Origin: Saliphagus infecundisoli
GTDB lineage: Archaea > Halobacteriota > Halobacteria > Halobacteriales > Natrialbaceae
NCBI RefSeq assembly: GCF_020177375.1
Contig: NZ_JAIWHV010000003.1
Span: forward strand, 1 to 64,000
Reading direction: 5' to 3'
DNA: 64,000 bases
The notes below the pieces were generated by a model. The model made no database searches. It was given only the letters and a program-made list of their open reading frames with translations, and was not told the DNA's origin. Of the stretch, positions 1-8,751 are shown piece by piece (the first letter of the stretch is position 1; every line of letters starts with the position of its first letter). Made by a program: the position numbers and the translations under genes.

Positions 1-192
1 GACTACTCGTTGGTTGAGAGACGCCGACAGCTTCACCGGCTTGCTGCTGAGTCCGCCCCTCGTAGAGATCTTCACGAAGCATAATCGCCGGACGAGACAC
101 GTCTCGTCCGCCTTCTGGGCCGCATTAATCGCCTGATCTAACTCTCCGTTCGACAGATGCTCAACGAGTTCAAACCGACGTGATCCGCTCAT
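1..192 (-). pseudogene. IS630-family transposase, N-terminal fragment (frameshifted, runs off the left edge)
   Basis: Reading leftward from an ATG at 192, the product begins MSGSRRFELVEHL and continues through RLCFVKI, the N-terminal helix-turn-helix region of haloarchaeal IS630-type transposases. Near position 66-70 the frame breaks: the continuation LYEGRTQQQAGEAVGVSQPT is found in the next frame, so about one base is missing. The rest lies outside the window. This copy is therefore probably inactive unless a frameshift restores it. The family call rests on remembered resemblance to IS630 N-termini; the frameshift is seen directly. Confidence 0.6.
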
Positions 193-238
193 GACGGAGA
201 TACGCTGTCTGTGTATTCATCCGTTGCGCTGATCACTC

Positions 239-454
239 ATCGAGTTCGTCTTCATCCCGCCGTATTCGCCGACGTTGAACGCGATCGAACCGCTCTGGAA
301 GAGCCTCAAACGAGATATCTCGCCACAGATCTACGAGAACGAAGACCACTTCAGAGAGTTCCTCACCGAGACGTTTCTTCGGTTGAGCCACCGCGTGAGC
401 TTTGCTGTCGATTGGATAGAAACGTTCCTCCCGAAAATCCAAAGGTTGCACTAA
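239..454 (+). pseudogene. IS630-family transposase, C-terminal remnant
   Basis: This stretch translates to about 71 residues containing FIPPYSPTLNAIEPLWKSLK, the C-terminal DDE-domain signature of IS630/Tc1-like transposases (the block PPYSPxLNxIExxW includes the last catalytic acid), followed by a normal-looking tail and a TAA stop. There is no start codon or N-terminal domain upstream on this strand. It lies on the opposite strand from the N-terminal fragment immediately to its left, so the two pieces belong to different copies or to a rearranged element. It is a dead relic at the edge of transporter cluster 1. Confidence 0.7.
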
Positions 455-532
455 TCACTCAGGTCGCCGAGAATCCTGAACCACTTACAGACGATAGTAC
501 GAATTATCCGAAGGGGTACGATAGTGACAGAA

Positions 533-546
533 TTTATAGATTTATA
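533..546 (+). promoter_or_regulatory. TATA region of the cluster 1 binding-protein gene
   Basis: Two overlapping AT-rich boxes (TTTATAGATTTATA) stand 15-28 nt before the ATG at 561 in an otherwise GC-rich sequence. The first box has the spacing expected for an archaeal promoter firing at or next to the start codon, giving a leaderless mRNA. Confidence 0.5.
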
Positions 547-560
547 TCAATAGTTAAATA

Positions 561-2486
561 ATGGGGGCCAGAATGGGAAAGCGTATGGTAGAGAATGACG
601 GCCGCGGATATCGACAGCCGACGCGACGACGGCTCCTTCAAAGCGGCGTCCTGGGCGGATCGGCGCTCATCGCTGGATGTCTCGGCGGGGGAGGCGACGA
701 CGAGGACGAAGAGCCCGAGGAGGACCCGTTCGACGATGGTGGAAACGGCAATGGCAACGGGAACGGTAATGGAAACGGGGACAACGAGAGCGAGACGGAC
801 GAACCGGAGGGCGACGCCGTCCGGTTCACGAAGGCGGCCCACCGGCCGGACTTCGACTTCGAGACCGCACAGTACAACCTGTTCGACCCCAACCAGGTGT
901 TGAGCAACATCGATCCGACGGGGATCCTCTACGAACAACCCGTCATCTACCTCGAGAGCACCGACGAGTTCCTCCCCTGGGTCGTCGAGGACTGGACCGT
1001 CGAGGAGGGTACCCTCGAGTTGCAGGTAAGCGAGGACTGGTACTGGCACGACGGCGACCAGGTGACCGCCGAGGACCTCGGCACCCAGTGGCAACTCGAG
1101 CTAGAGGTCCAGCGGATCCAGACGGGCGAGGAGGCCCCCCACAACACCTACGAGTCCGTCGAAATCGTCGACGATCGGACGCTTCGGTTCGGGTTGGCTC
1201 AGGACTTCGGCGAGAAGGCGGCAGTGTACCCGCTCGCGGTGTACGCATTGTTGATCGTCAAGGCAGACCTCGGTGATCCCTCCTACAGCGACTGGCTGGA
1301 GGACCTTCAAGAGGCCGAGGGCGACGAGGCCGAGGAGGTCATGACCGAGCTGCTTGAGTGGACCCAGCCCGAGCCGGTGGGAAACGGGGTCTTCCAGGTT
1401 CGGGACGTCGCTCCCGACCAGATGATCGCGGAGGTCTTCGAGGACCACCCCTACTCGGATCAGGTCGAGTTCGACGAGTACGCCTGGCGCCAGTTCGAGG
1501 ACCCGATCGTCGCCTTCCTCGAAGAACAGTGCGACGCCGTCCCCCAGCAGCTGCCGCCGGCCGAGGACCTCCAGGGCCAGATGCCCGAGTACCACACGAT
1601 AAACGGACATCACACCCACGCGTACACATTGATGTTCAACAACGGGCAGTACGACCACCGCAACTCGCCAGCGGATCCGGGTGCCTACGAACCCTATACC
1701 CAACATCAGGAGGTCCGGAAGGCCTTCGCCTGCATCATCGACCGCGAGACGATCGCGAGCCTCCTGCCCGCGGGCGCCCAGGTGCTCGACTACCCGTCGA
1801 CGTTCATCACGCCCGAATCGGCCGACGACTACGACCTCGAGGGATTCGACATGTACGAGCAGGACTTCGACCGCGCGGCTTCTCTGCTCGAGTCAGTCGG
1901 TTACTCGGAGGACGGCGGCAGCTGGGTCGACGACGAGGGCGAGCCCGTAGAGCCGAGGATAATGACGGACTCAGCAAACGACGTCGGCGTCCCGCTGGTC
2001 CAGGGGGTCGTTGACGACCTCCATGAGTTCGGCATCGAGGCCGTCCTTGAGTCGGTCGACGCCGCGACGTTCGGCGAACGCCGGACCTCCGGGGAGTACG
2101 ACGCGATGTACGATGCCACGAGCGCGACCTCGCTGCGGGACATGTGGTCGATCGAGAAACACGAGTGGTACACGACCATCCGCCACGGGAGAGACGAGTA
2201 CGAGATCCCCTCGACCGTTGGCGATCCCGACAGCGAACCCGAAACCGTCAACTACCCGGACCTGATGACCGAGTGGGCTCTAACGGGCAACGACGACCTC
2301 ATTCGGGACATGGCCTGGGTCTGGAACCAGTCGGTCCACCAGTACACGATCACCTACAAGACCGACGCTGGCGGAGTGCTGGCCGACGGCTGGAACGTCG
2401 ACGGGCCGGAGGGGCTCGTCCAGAACCGGGTCGCGGAGTTTAACCTGGTCAAACACCCCGACGGAACGATCGCGCCCTCGGAGTAG
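561..2486 (+). CDS. ABC transporter substrate-binding lipoprotein, family 5 (cluster 1)
   Basis: Extracellular solute-binding protein of the peptide/nickel/oligosaccharide class (SBP_bac_5), 641 aa, expected to deliver its ligand to the permeases encoded next. The N-terminus has a Tat motif (RRRLLQSG, residues 22-29) and a lipobox LIAGC with Cys40 as the probable lipidated residue. A flexible acidic and Asn-Gly-rich linker (about residues 45-80) follows, then the long bilobal domain. The ATG at 561 is supported by a TATA box about 28 nt upstream; in-frame ATGs at 573 and 585 also precede the Tat motif and cannot be excluded. A 167-nt gap with its own TATA-like GATATAAG separates it from the permease gene, so it may be transcribed separately. 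The ligand class (peptide or oligosaccharide) cannot be read from the sequence. Confidence 0.92.
   Translation: MGARMGKRMVENDGRGYRQPTRRRLLQSGVLGGSALIAGCLGGGGDDEDEEPEEDPFDDGGNGNGNGNGNGNGDNESETDEPEGDAVRFTKAAHRPDFDFETAQYNLFDPNQVLSNIDPTGILYEQPVIYLESTDEFLPWVVEDWTVEEGTLELQVSEDWYWHDGDQVTAEDLGTQWQLELEVQRIQTGEEAPHNTYESVEIVDDRTLRFGLAQDFGEKAAVYPLAVYALLIVKADLGDPSYSDWLEDLQEAEGDEAEEVMTELLEWTQPEPVGNGVFQVRDVAPDQMIAEVFEDHPYSDQVEFDEYAWRQFEDPIVAFLEEQCDAVPQQLPPAEDLQGQMPEYHTINGHHTHAYTLMFNNGQYDHRNSPADPGAYEPYTQHQEVRKAFACIIDRETIASLLPAGAQVLDYPSTFITPESADDYDLEGFDMYEQDFDRAASLLESVGYSEDGGSWVDDEGEPVEPRIMTDSANDVGVPLVQGVVDDLHEFGIEAVLESVDAATFGERRTSGEYDAMYDATSATSLRDMWSIEKHEWYTTIRHGRDEYEIPSTVGDPDSEPETVNYPDLMTEWALTGNDDLIRDMAWVWNQSVHQYTITYKTDAGGVLADGWNVDGPEGLVQNRVAEFNLVKHPDGTIAPSE
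741..779 (+). repeat. Asn-Gly microsatellite in binding-protein linker (cluster 1)
   Basis: Tandem 6-bp units of the type GGNAAY encode about seven Asn-Gly pairs directly after the lipobox region. It is the shortest of the three Asn-Gly tracts in the window. Confidence 0.7.
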
Positions 2487-2653
2487 CCGGTTCTCCGATC
2501 CGGTGATTCGGCTCGTCGAATCGTCCCGACTCGTGGGGGACGACCGACTCGCCAGGAACCGTCCGTCGCCTCCGATGGGCGATGGATATAAGTTCCGAGC
2601 CGGTAGACTGAACACGAACACGAGAGACAATAACATACGATGGCGACGAACAC

Positions 2654-3649
2654 ATGAACTGGAAGATACGACGGTTGGGACAGGCCGTGTTCACAGTGTG
2701 GGCCGTGGTGACGATCAGCTTCGCAATGGTCCGGCTGATGCCGGGGAACCCGGTCGACTACTTCATCACGATCGTGGGCCCGGATCTCGCCGACCCCTCA
2801 CAGGCCTACGAGCTGGCCGAGCTCTACCTGAACATCAACCCCGAAGAGCCACTGCCGGTTGCCTACGTCGATTACATGACCTCGACGCTCCAGGGTGATC
2901 TCGGCCAGTCGATGATCTACAACGAGCCCGTCACCGAGGTTCTGGCCGGCGCGATCCCCTGGACGCTGTTCGTGATGAGCTGGGCGATCTTCCTCAGCTT
3001 CGCAGTCGGGATCTCGCTCGGCGCGATCATGGCCTACTGGGAGGGAAGCAAGGTCGACGTCGGCCTGACGGCGTACGCGACGATCCTGACCTCGATTCCG
3101 TTTTACGTCCTCGCCTTGGTCATGCTTATCTACCTCTCCTACCGGTGGTCGGTGTTCCCCGTCGGGGGACGGGCCGCCGCCGAACTCGAGCCGGGCTTTC
3201 ACTGGGTGTACATCAAGAGCGTCGTCCACCACGCGATCCTCCCGGTGCTCTCGATGTTCGTCGCCAGCGGCGCGGCCTCGCTGTCGATGCGGGGCAACAG
3301 CATCCGGGTATTGGGCGAGGACTACCTCCGGGTCGCGAGACTCTGTGGGCTCTCGGATACGACGATTGCCGTCCAGTACGTCGGCCGGAACGCGATCCTT
3401 CCGATGTACACCGGGCTGATGATCTCGATCGGAAGCATGTTCGGGGGCGCGGTCGTCCTCGAACAGATCTTCCAGTACCGCGGGATGGGGTGGTACCTCC
3501 TGAACGCCGTCAACCAGCGCGACTACCCGCTGATGATGGGGGCGTTCATGATGATCACGATCGCGGTCGTGATCGCTCTCCTGATCGCGGACCTGACCTA
3601 CGGCAGGATCGACCCCCGGGCGGGAACCGAGGACCGGGAGGCCTTCTAA
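2654..3649 (+). CDS. ABC transporter permease, DppB type (cluster 1)
   Basis: Inner-membrane permease subunit of a Dpp/Opp-type importer, 331 aa. It shows the DppB hallmarks: an N-terminal membrane helix ending in RLMPGNPVDY, a large extracytoplasmic region, then five further hydrophobic segments. The cytoplasmic EAA-type coupling loop (about residues 216-250, EDYLRVARLCGLSDTTI) contacts the ATPase. It pairs with the DppC-type permease 27 nt downstream. The ATG forms an ATGA overlap with the stop of a five-codon reading frame (MATNT) just upstream. A TATA-like GATATAAG lies about 70 nt before the start. Confidence 0.93.
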   Translation: MNWKIRRLGQAVFTVWAVVTISFAMVRLMPGNPVDYFITIVGPDLADPSQAYELAELYLNINPEEPLPVAYVDYMTSTLQGDLGQSMIYNEPVTEVLAGAIPWTLFVMSWAIFLSFAVGISLGAIMAYWEGSKVDVGLTAYATILTSIPFYVLALVMLIYLSYRWSVFPVGGRAAAELEPGFHWVYIKSVVHHAILPVLSMFVASGAASLSMRGNSIRVLGEDYLRVARLCGLSDTTIAVQYVGRNAILPMYTGLMISIGSMFGGAVVLEQIFQYRGMGWYLLNAVNQRDYPLMMGAFMMITIAVVIALLIADLTYGRIDPRAGTEDREAF

Positions 3650-3676
3650 CCATGAACGGAGCAATCCAGCACCGAG

Positions 3677-4777
3677 GTGACGATGACCGCTGACAGCCAC
3701 GACTGCGAACCCGGACCGGACGACGGCGAATCGGCAGACGACGACGGCGTTGGGGGGATCCTCCGGGGCGACGGGGGACAGGTCGGGACGCCGTTCGACA
3801 CCACCGCCGACGTCCGGGAAACGCGGTGGGACCGCTACGGCCGGGCGATAGACGGTTACATTCGTATGCCGCTCACGATCATGCGCCAGGATTGGCGCTC
3901 GATCGTCGGGCTCTCGATCGTCGCCGTCTACCTCCTGATGGGGACCGTCCTGACGTGGACGGTCGAGCCGACCCGGACCGGCGATGGCCCCCAGTTCGTC
4001 CAGCCGTTCGAGACCTGGGAGTACCCGCTTGGCACCAACGAGATGGGCCAGGACCTCTTCGCACAGACCGTCCACTCGACGGGGCCCGTGCTAACCATGA
4101 TGGCCTCGGGCGCACTGTTTACAGTGGTAATGGGGACCTTCTTCGGGCTGGTCGCGGGCTACAAGGGCGGCGAGGTCGACACCGTCCTCAGCTCGATCAC
4201 CGACGTCTTCATCAACATTCCCGGGCTCCCGCTGGTGATCGTCCTCTCGGTGCTGTTCGAGCCCACCCACCCGATCTCGGTCGGTATCCTGCTCGCGGTC
4301 GCGGCCTGGGCGGGGCTGGCGCGGGCGATCCGCTCGCAGGTGCTCGCGATCAGGGACGAGTCGTTCGTCGAGGCCGCCCGCATGATGGACGTGCCGACCC
4401 CGGAGCTGCTGATAAAGGAGATTCTCCCTCATCTCATGCCATACATCATGGTGAACCTCGTCAACGCCGCTCGGACGATCATCTTCTCGGCGGTGGCGCT
4501 TTACTACCTCGGCGTGCTCCCCTTTGCCGACGCCAACTGGGGAGTCATGCTGAACCAGGCCTACCACGCTGGCGCGATCTACCGGCCCGACGCAACCCAC
4601 TGGCTGGTCGTCCCGATGGTCGCGATCGCGGGGATCTCGATCGGGTTGTTGCTGATCGCCCAGTCGCTGGATCGCGTGTTCAACCCCCGCGTACGGGCGC
4701 GCCACGCCGACACGGGCGACGCTGAGGACGGGGACGGAACCGAGCCGGGATCGACCGAAATGATGAAACAGGTATGA
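3677..4777 (+). CDS. ABC transporter permease, DppC type (cluster 1)
   Basis: Second permease of the cluster 1 importer, 366 aa from GTG at 3677 or 364 aa from ATG at 3683. The two starts are two codons apart and the nearby GAGGTGA does not separate them. A hydrophilic N-terminal arm of about 60 residues is typical of haloarchaeal DppC proteins. It is followed by the first helix, the periplasmic segment with YPLGTNEMGQDLF, and the transport domain with the EAA loop at about residues 224-258 (RDESFVEAARMMDVP). The stop overlaps the ATG of a 29-codon reading frame (ATGA), suggesting translational coupling toward the ATPase gene. Confidence 0.93.
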   Translation: MTMTADSHDCEPGPDDGESADDDGVGGILRGDGGQVGTPFDTTADVRETRWDRYGRAIDGYIRMPLTIMRQDWRSIVGLSIVAVYLLMGTVLTWTVEPTRTGDGPQFVQPFETWEYPLGTNEMGQDLFAQTVHSTGPVLTMMASGALFTVVMGTFFGLVAGYKGGEVDTVLSSITDVFINIPGLPLVIVLSVLFEPTHPISVGILLAVAAWAGLARAIRSQVLAIRDESFVEAARMMDVPTPELLIKEILPHLMPYIMVNLVNAARTIIFSAVALYYLGVLPFADANWGVMLNQAYHAGAIYRPDATHWLVVPMVAIAGISIGLLLIAQSLDRVFNPRVRARHADTGDAEDGDGTEPGSTEMMKQV

Positions 4778-4863
4778 TGGGATCTACACGCAACGATTCC
4801 GCTAGATACGACGAGGAACCAACCCCCGCGCGTCGCGGGATCGACGAGCCGGTGATACCATGA
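4774..4863 (+). CDS. 29-codon coupling ORF between DppC and the ATPase (cluster 1), putative
   Basis: A 29-residue reading frame (MMGSTRNDSARYDEEP followed by a Pro-rich end) starts in an ATGA overlap with the stop of the DppC gene. It ends in a second ATGA overlap with the start of the ATPase gene, so ribosomes could pass through three genes without release. The peptide has no recognisable domain. A frame of exactly the same length, ending at the ATPase start in the same way, precedes the ATPase of cluster 3. It may be a translational coupler rather than a functional peptide; chance is not excluded because ATGAC starts are common here. Confidence 0.3.
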   Translation: MMGSTRNDSARYDEEPTPARRGIDEPVIP

Positions 4864-7034
4864 CGATGACGACGACGGACCTGACCGACCGATCCGAGGA
4901 CGTGATCATGGAGGTATCGAACGCCAGGGTCAGCTTCGGGATGGAGCGTGGCCGGGCGCGGGTGTTGAACGACGTGAGTATGGACGTCCGCCGGGGGGAG
5001 ATCCTGGGCGTCATGGGCGAGTCGGGGTCGGGGAAGTCGATGTTCGCCGACGCGTTGCTCGACGCCGTCGTCGATCCCGGCGTCCTGCAAGGGGAGCTCA
5101 CCTACTACCCCGGCGACGGCGAGCCGATCGATCTCCTCTCGCTCTCCGAGGAGGAACGCCGACGGTACCGCTGGGAGGACGTCGCGATGGTGTTCCAGGG
5201 TGCGATGAGTTCGTTCAACCCGGTCCGGAAGATCCGGACTCACTTCGTCGACACCCTAAACGCCCACGACTACGACGTCGACCGGGGGCTTGAACGCGCC
5301 AAGGACCTGCTCGGCGATCTCTATCTGGACGCCGACCGCGTGCTCGATTCGTACCCCCACGAACTCTCCGGCGGGATGAAACAGCGGATTCTGATCGCGC
5401 TCTCGCTCGTGCTCGATCCGGAGATGCTCGTGATGGACGAGCCGACCGCGGCGCTGGACCTCCTGATGCAACGGTCGATCATCGCGCTCATCGAGGAGAT
5501 CCAGTCGAAACATGACCTCACGATCGTCTTCATCACCCACGACATCCCGCTCGTGGCGGGCCTGGCCGACCGGCTGGCGGTGCTGTACGCCTTCGAGTTC
5601 ATCGAGCTCGGCCCCGCCGACGACGTGCTGGCTGAGCCGGCCCACCCCTATACCCGGGCACTGTTGCGGACGACGCCCAACCTCGAAACGCCCTTAGAGG
5701 AGATGCGCCCGATCGAGGGCTCGAGCCCGGATCCGGTGAACATCCCCTCGGGCTGTTCGTACCACCCCCGGTGCCCGATGGCCGACGACCAGTGTCGGGA
5801 GGTCGATCCCGAACCCTACCGGGTCGACGACGACCATATCGCCCACTGTCACCACTGGGACGAGGCCATCGAGGAGGAGTCGCCCGTCGCGGTCGGCGGG
5901 GACGACCGGACGCCGACGCGGGCCTACGTCGGCCCGGACGGGGAAGACGCCGAGGATCCGCTCGTCTCCCTCGATGACGTCGAAGTCCACTTCGAGCAGA
6001 AGTCGGGCGGGCTATTGAGCAGAGCCGAGCCCGAGACCGTCGCCGCGGTCGACGGCGTCGACATCGACATCCACGAGAACGATACCGTCGTGCTGGTCGG
6101 AGAGTCGGGCTGCGGGAAGACGACCCTCGGGAAGGTCGCCGTCGGGGCCCAGCGTCCGACCGGCGGCTCGGTGAGCTACCGCGGCCAGGACGTCTGGGAC
6201 GCAAAGGACATGCTCGGGGGCGTTTCGATCCCCTTCGAGGAGATCCGGCGGGCGCTCCAGATCATCCACCAGGACCCCGGAAGCTCGCTGAACTCCCACC
6301 GGCGGGTCCGGGCGATCCTCGAGACGCCGCTGCGGCGATGGTTCCCCGAACTCGACGGCAACGACCGGATACAGCGGATACTCGGCATGCTCGAGTACGT
6401 CGGGATCAGCCCCCCGGAGGACTACATCGAGCGCTATCCCCACCAGCTGTCGGGCGGGGAGAAACAACGGATCACGCTCATCCGGTCGATGCTGATGGAC
6501 CCCGAACTGATCTTAGCCGACGAGGCCGTGTCGGCGCTCGACGTCTCCCTGCGCGTCGAGATGATGGACCTGATGATCGAACTCCAGGAACAGTTCGACA
6601 CCTCATTTCTCTTCATTAGCCACAACCTATCGAACGCCCGCTACCTGGCCGAGAAGACCGGCGGCCGGATCGCGGTGATGTACCTGGGCGAGATCGTCGA
6701 GATCGGGACCGTAGATCGAATTATCAACGATCCACAACATCCGTATACTCAGGCGCTGAAGTGGGCGACGCCCGACCTCGATCCCGACGACGAGATCGAG
6801 ACCGCCGACAGCCCGATTCGGACGATCGACATCCCGGACCCCTCGAACCCGCCGTCGGGCTGTCGGTACCACACCCGCTGTGCGAAGGCCCGCGAGGTCT
6901 GCCGGGTCGAGACGCCCGAGCTCATCGAGGCCGACGAGGGCCCGGGCCACCAGCGAGCGGCCTGCTTCCGGGCGTACGACGATCACGCCTACTGGAACAG
7001 CGAGCCGATCGTCGAGGGGCCGTCCGAGGAGTAA
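4860..7034 (+). CDS. Fused DppD-DppF-type double ABC ATPase (cluster 1)
   Basis: Single 724-aa polypeptide carrying both nucleotide-binding domains of a peptide-type importer, normally two proteins. Domain 1 has Walker A GESGSGKS (residues 53-60), signature LSGGMKQR (169-176), Walker B LVMDEPTAALD, and a C-terminal oligopeptide extension with four cysteines (GCSYHPRCPMADDQC, then CHHW). Domain 2 has Walker A GESGCGKT (414-421), LSGGEKQR (about 530-537), ADEAVSALD, and a second four-Cys extension. In related DppD proteins such cysteines can hold an iron-sulfur cluster, so cluster binding is possible. A small membrane protein gene follows after 9 nt. The ATG at 4860 is preferred; downstream ATGs at 4866 and later are less likely. 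Confidence 0.95.
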   Translation: MTMTTTDLTDRSEDVIMEVSNARVSFGMERGRARVLNDVSMDVRRGEILGVMGESGSGKSMFADALLDAVVDPGVLQGELTYYPGDGEPIDLLSLSEEERRRYRWEDVAMVFQGAMSSFNPVRKIRTHFVDTLNAHDYDVDRGLERAKDLLGDLYLDADRVLDSYPHELSGGMKQRILIALSLVLDPEMLVMDEPTAALDLLMQRSIIALIEEIQSKHDLTIVFITHDIPLVAGLADRLAVLYAFEFIELGPADDVLAEPAHPYTRALLRTTPNLETPLEEMRPIEGSSPDPVNIPSGCSYHPRCPMADDQCREVDPEPYRVDDDHIAHCHHWDEAIEEESPVAVGGDDRTPTRAYVGPDGEDAEDPLVSLDDVEVHFEQKSGGLLSRAEPETVAAVDGVDIDIHENDTVVLVGESGCGKTTLGKVAVGAQRPTGGSVSYRGQDVWDAKDMLGGVSIPFEEIRRALQIIHQDPGSSLNSHRRVRAILETPLRRWFPELDGNDRIQRILGMLEYVGISPPEDYIERYPHQLSGGEKQRITLIRSMLMDPELILADEAVSALDVSLRVEMMDLMIELQEQFDTSFLFISHNLSNARYLAEKTGGRIAVMYLGEIVEIGTVDRIINDPQHPYTQALKWATPDLDPDDEIETADSPIRTIDIPDPSNPPSGCRYHTRCAKAREVCRVETPELIEADEGPGHQRAACFRAYDDHAYWNSEPIVEGPSEE

Positions 7035-7043
7035 CGGGCCGAG

Positions 7044-7244
7044 ATGAGCCGAACGGACGCGATACTGAAGCTGGTGGTCGCCGTCAACGCCGTCTTCCTC
7101 CTGTTGCTGGGCTTTGCCTACCCTCACCTCGAGGCCGGTTCGGGCGCCCACGTCGCCGCCGTGCTCGCGTTCGTCCCGACCGTCCTGTCGCTGGCGCTCG
7201 CGACAGTCGTCTGGTACGTCGGATTGGACGTCTTCGTTCCCTGA
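7044..7244 (+). CDS. Two-helix small membrane protein, family A (cluster 1)
   Basis: A 66-aa protein of unknown function: a short charged N-terminus, then two hydrophobic segments (about residues 8-27 and 37-60) joined by a short turn containing HLEAGSGAHV. It starts 9 nt after the ATPase stop and so is probably in the transporter operon. The turn aligns loosely with VEPGSPTYV and VEPDGPTFV of the small proteins at 17619 and 59003, which sit beside the ATPase genes of the other two clusters; I regard it as a divergent member of the same family (inference). A role in assembly or regulation of the transporter is plausible but unproven. Confidence 0.7.
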   Translation: MSRTDAILKLVVAVNAVFLLLLGFAYPHLEAGSGAHVAAVLAFVPTVLSLALATVVWYVGLDVFVP

Positions 7245-7299
7245 CCTGGTATGGCATCGTTCACCAAAGATTTAAGATCCGAACGTGGATTGGTCCCGT

Positions 7300-7926
7300 A
7301 TGGCAACCGAGCAACGGGATATCGCCTCGTTTTTCGAGCAGGAAGCGCAGTTCGGCCGTACGCGCAGGTCGGCGGCGGTCGTGTTCCTGACGGCCCTCGC
7401 CATGGGTTCCCAGAGCCTCGCGACGTACTACGCGCTGGGTGCCGACAGGGTGGAGGTCAGCAACGCACTGACCGTCGAGTTCGCCTACCAGTTCGGCGAG
7501 CCGATCCTCCTGTGGGTGGCTCTCACGGGAGTGCTCTACCTCCTGGGACGGGTGTTCACCTCCCGGATCCGGATCGGCCGGCTGTTCAAGCTGCTGGGCT
7601 GGGGCTTCGTTCCGATGATCGCGACGGGACTTCTGGGCGCGGTCGGCCGGTACATCGTTTTCTCGGACGTCGACGTCCCCGACAACGTCCAGGTCGGAGT
7701 CCTCGGGTCCGAACGGGAGGCCTACGCCGCGATGAGTGCCGAGGTCGCGGGCGATCCGGTCCTGGTCGGAACGGTCGTCGTCGGGAGCCTGTTCGTGCTG
7801 GTCTCGGGGTACCTCTGGACCGTTGCCCTCGAGTACTCGAGCAACTTAGACCAGAGGCGGGCGGGGCTGGTGACCGTCGTCCCCGTCGTGGCCTACGTCG
7901 CGTTCACGATCCTCCGGGTGCTCTGA
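7300..7926 (+). CDS. YIP1-domain-like integral membrane protein
   Basis: A 208-aa polytopic membrane protein with a hydrophilic N-terminus (SFFEQEAQFGRTR) and about five hydrophobic segments, including LYLLGRVFTSRIRIGRLFKLLGWGFVP. The layout and length match the haloarchaeal YIP1-family (Yip1 domain) proteins, whose role in archaea is not established. The ATG at 7300 is chosen because a TATA box (GATTTAAG, 7269-7276) lies about 30 nt upstream, indicating a separate leaderless transcript; a GTG five codons earlier is also in frame. It converges on the SDR gene, leaving 5 nt between the two stops. Confidence 0.7.
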   Translation: MATEQRDIASFFEQEAQFGRTRRSAAVVFLTALAMGSQSLATYYALGADRVEVSNALTVEFAYQFGEPILLWVALTGVLYLLGRVFTSRIRIGRLFKLLGWGFVPMIATGLLGAVGRYIVFSDVDVPDNVQVGVLGSEREAYAAMSAEVAGDPVLVGTVVVGSLFVLVSGYLWTVALEYSSNLDQRRAGLVTVVPVVAYVAFTILRVL

Positions 7927-7931
7927 GCCGA

Positions 7932-8738
7932 TCAGTCCTCGAACCGCTCGTCCCACTCCATCCCCTTCCCGACGGCCGCGGTCCCGCCGTCGACCGCGAG
8001 GTTCGTCCCAGTAATAAAAGAGGCCTCGTCGCTCGCGAGAAACGAGACCGCGTCGGCGATCTCCCGGGGTTCGCCCGCTCGCTTTAAGATCCCGGAGCCG
8101 TCGGGGTGGGGCGCGGTCTTCTCGGCGAAGAACTCCTCGGCGCCGTCCTCGGGGAGGTGGTAGTCGGTGATCACCCAGCCCGGCGAGACCGCGTTGACGC
8201 GAATCCCTTCGGGAGCGAAGTCACAGGCCATATCCCGGGTCATCGAGACGATCGCGCCCTTCGTCGCGTCGTACTGGGCCCACTCGGGCCGGCCGACCCA
8301 CGCGCCGACGGAGGCGACGTTGACGATGGCGCTCCCCTCGGCCATTAGCCCGGCGAGGTGTTTGACGCAGAACGCGTACCCCTTCAGGTTCGCGTCGAGG
8401 ATCCGGTCCCAGCTCTCCTCGCCGGCCTCGGTGACCGGCTTGGGATCGACCCGGATCCCGGCGTTGTTCACGAGAACGTCGACCGCACTGAACCGCTCCT
8501 CGAGTTCGTCGGCCATCCTCTCGACGCTCTCCTCGTCGCCGACGTCGGTCTCGCGAGCGAGAGCCTCTCGACCCGTCCGTTCCTCGACTGCTTCGGCGGT
8601 CGCCTCCGCGGCGTCGCCGTTCCAATCTACTGCGACGACGTCCGCCCCGGCCTCGGCCAGCCTGAGGCAGGTCGTCTCGCCGATGCCCGCGCCACCGCCG
8701 ATCACGACAGCGACCGCGTCCTCGAGTCGTTCAGTCAT
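7932..8738 (-). CDS. SDR-family NAD(P)-dependent oxidoreductase
   Basis: Classical short-chain dehydrogenase, 268 aa, with a Rossmann nucleotide motif near the N-terminus (GGGAGIGE), NNAG, and catalytic Tyr156 and Lys160 (YDATK). The C-terminal block ends FITGTNLAVDGG. It probably oxidises or reduces a sugar or sugar acid, given the dehydratases and dehydrogenases nearby; the substrate cannot be deduced. The start is fixed by the ATG at 8738, which is immediately preceded by a run of 13 C on the coding strand. That tract occupies the place of a leader and could influence translation or vary in length. Confidence 0.9.
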   Translation of the reverse strand: MTERLEDAVAVVIGGGAGIGETTCLRLAEAGADVVAVDWNGDAAEATAEAVEERTGREALARETDVGDEESVERMADELEERFSAVDVLVNNAGIRVDPKPVTEAGEESWDRILDANLKGYAFCVKHLAGLMAEGSAIVNVASVGAWVGRPEWAQYDATKGAIVSMTRDMACDFAPEGIRVNAVSPGWVITDYHLPEDGAEEFFAEKTAPHPDGSGILKRAGEPREIADAVSFLASDEASFITGTNLAVDGGTAAVGKGMEWDERFED

Positions 8739-8751
8739 GGGGGGGGGGGGG
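8739..8751 (-). repeat. C13 homopolymer abutting the SDR start codon
   Basis: Thirteen consecutive G on the given strand (C on the coding strand) touch the ATG of the SDR gene. Such tracts are prone to slipped-strand mispairing and also to sequencing error. Confidence 0.85.
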
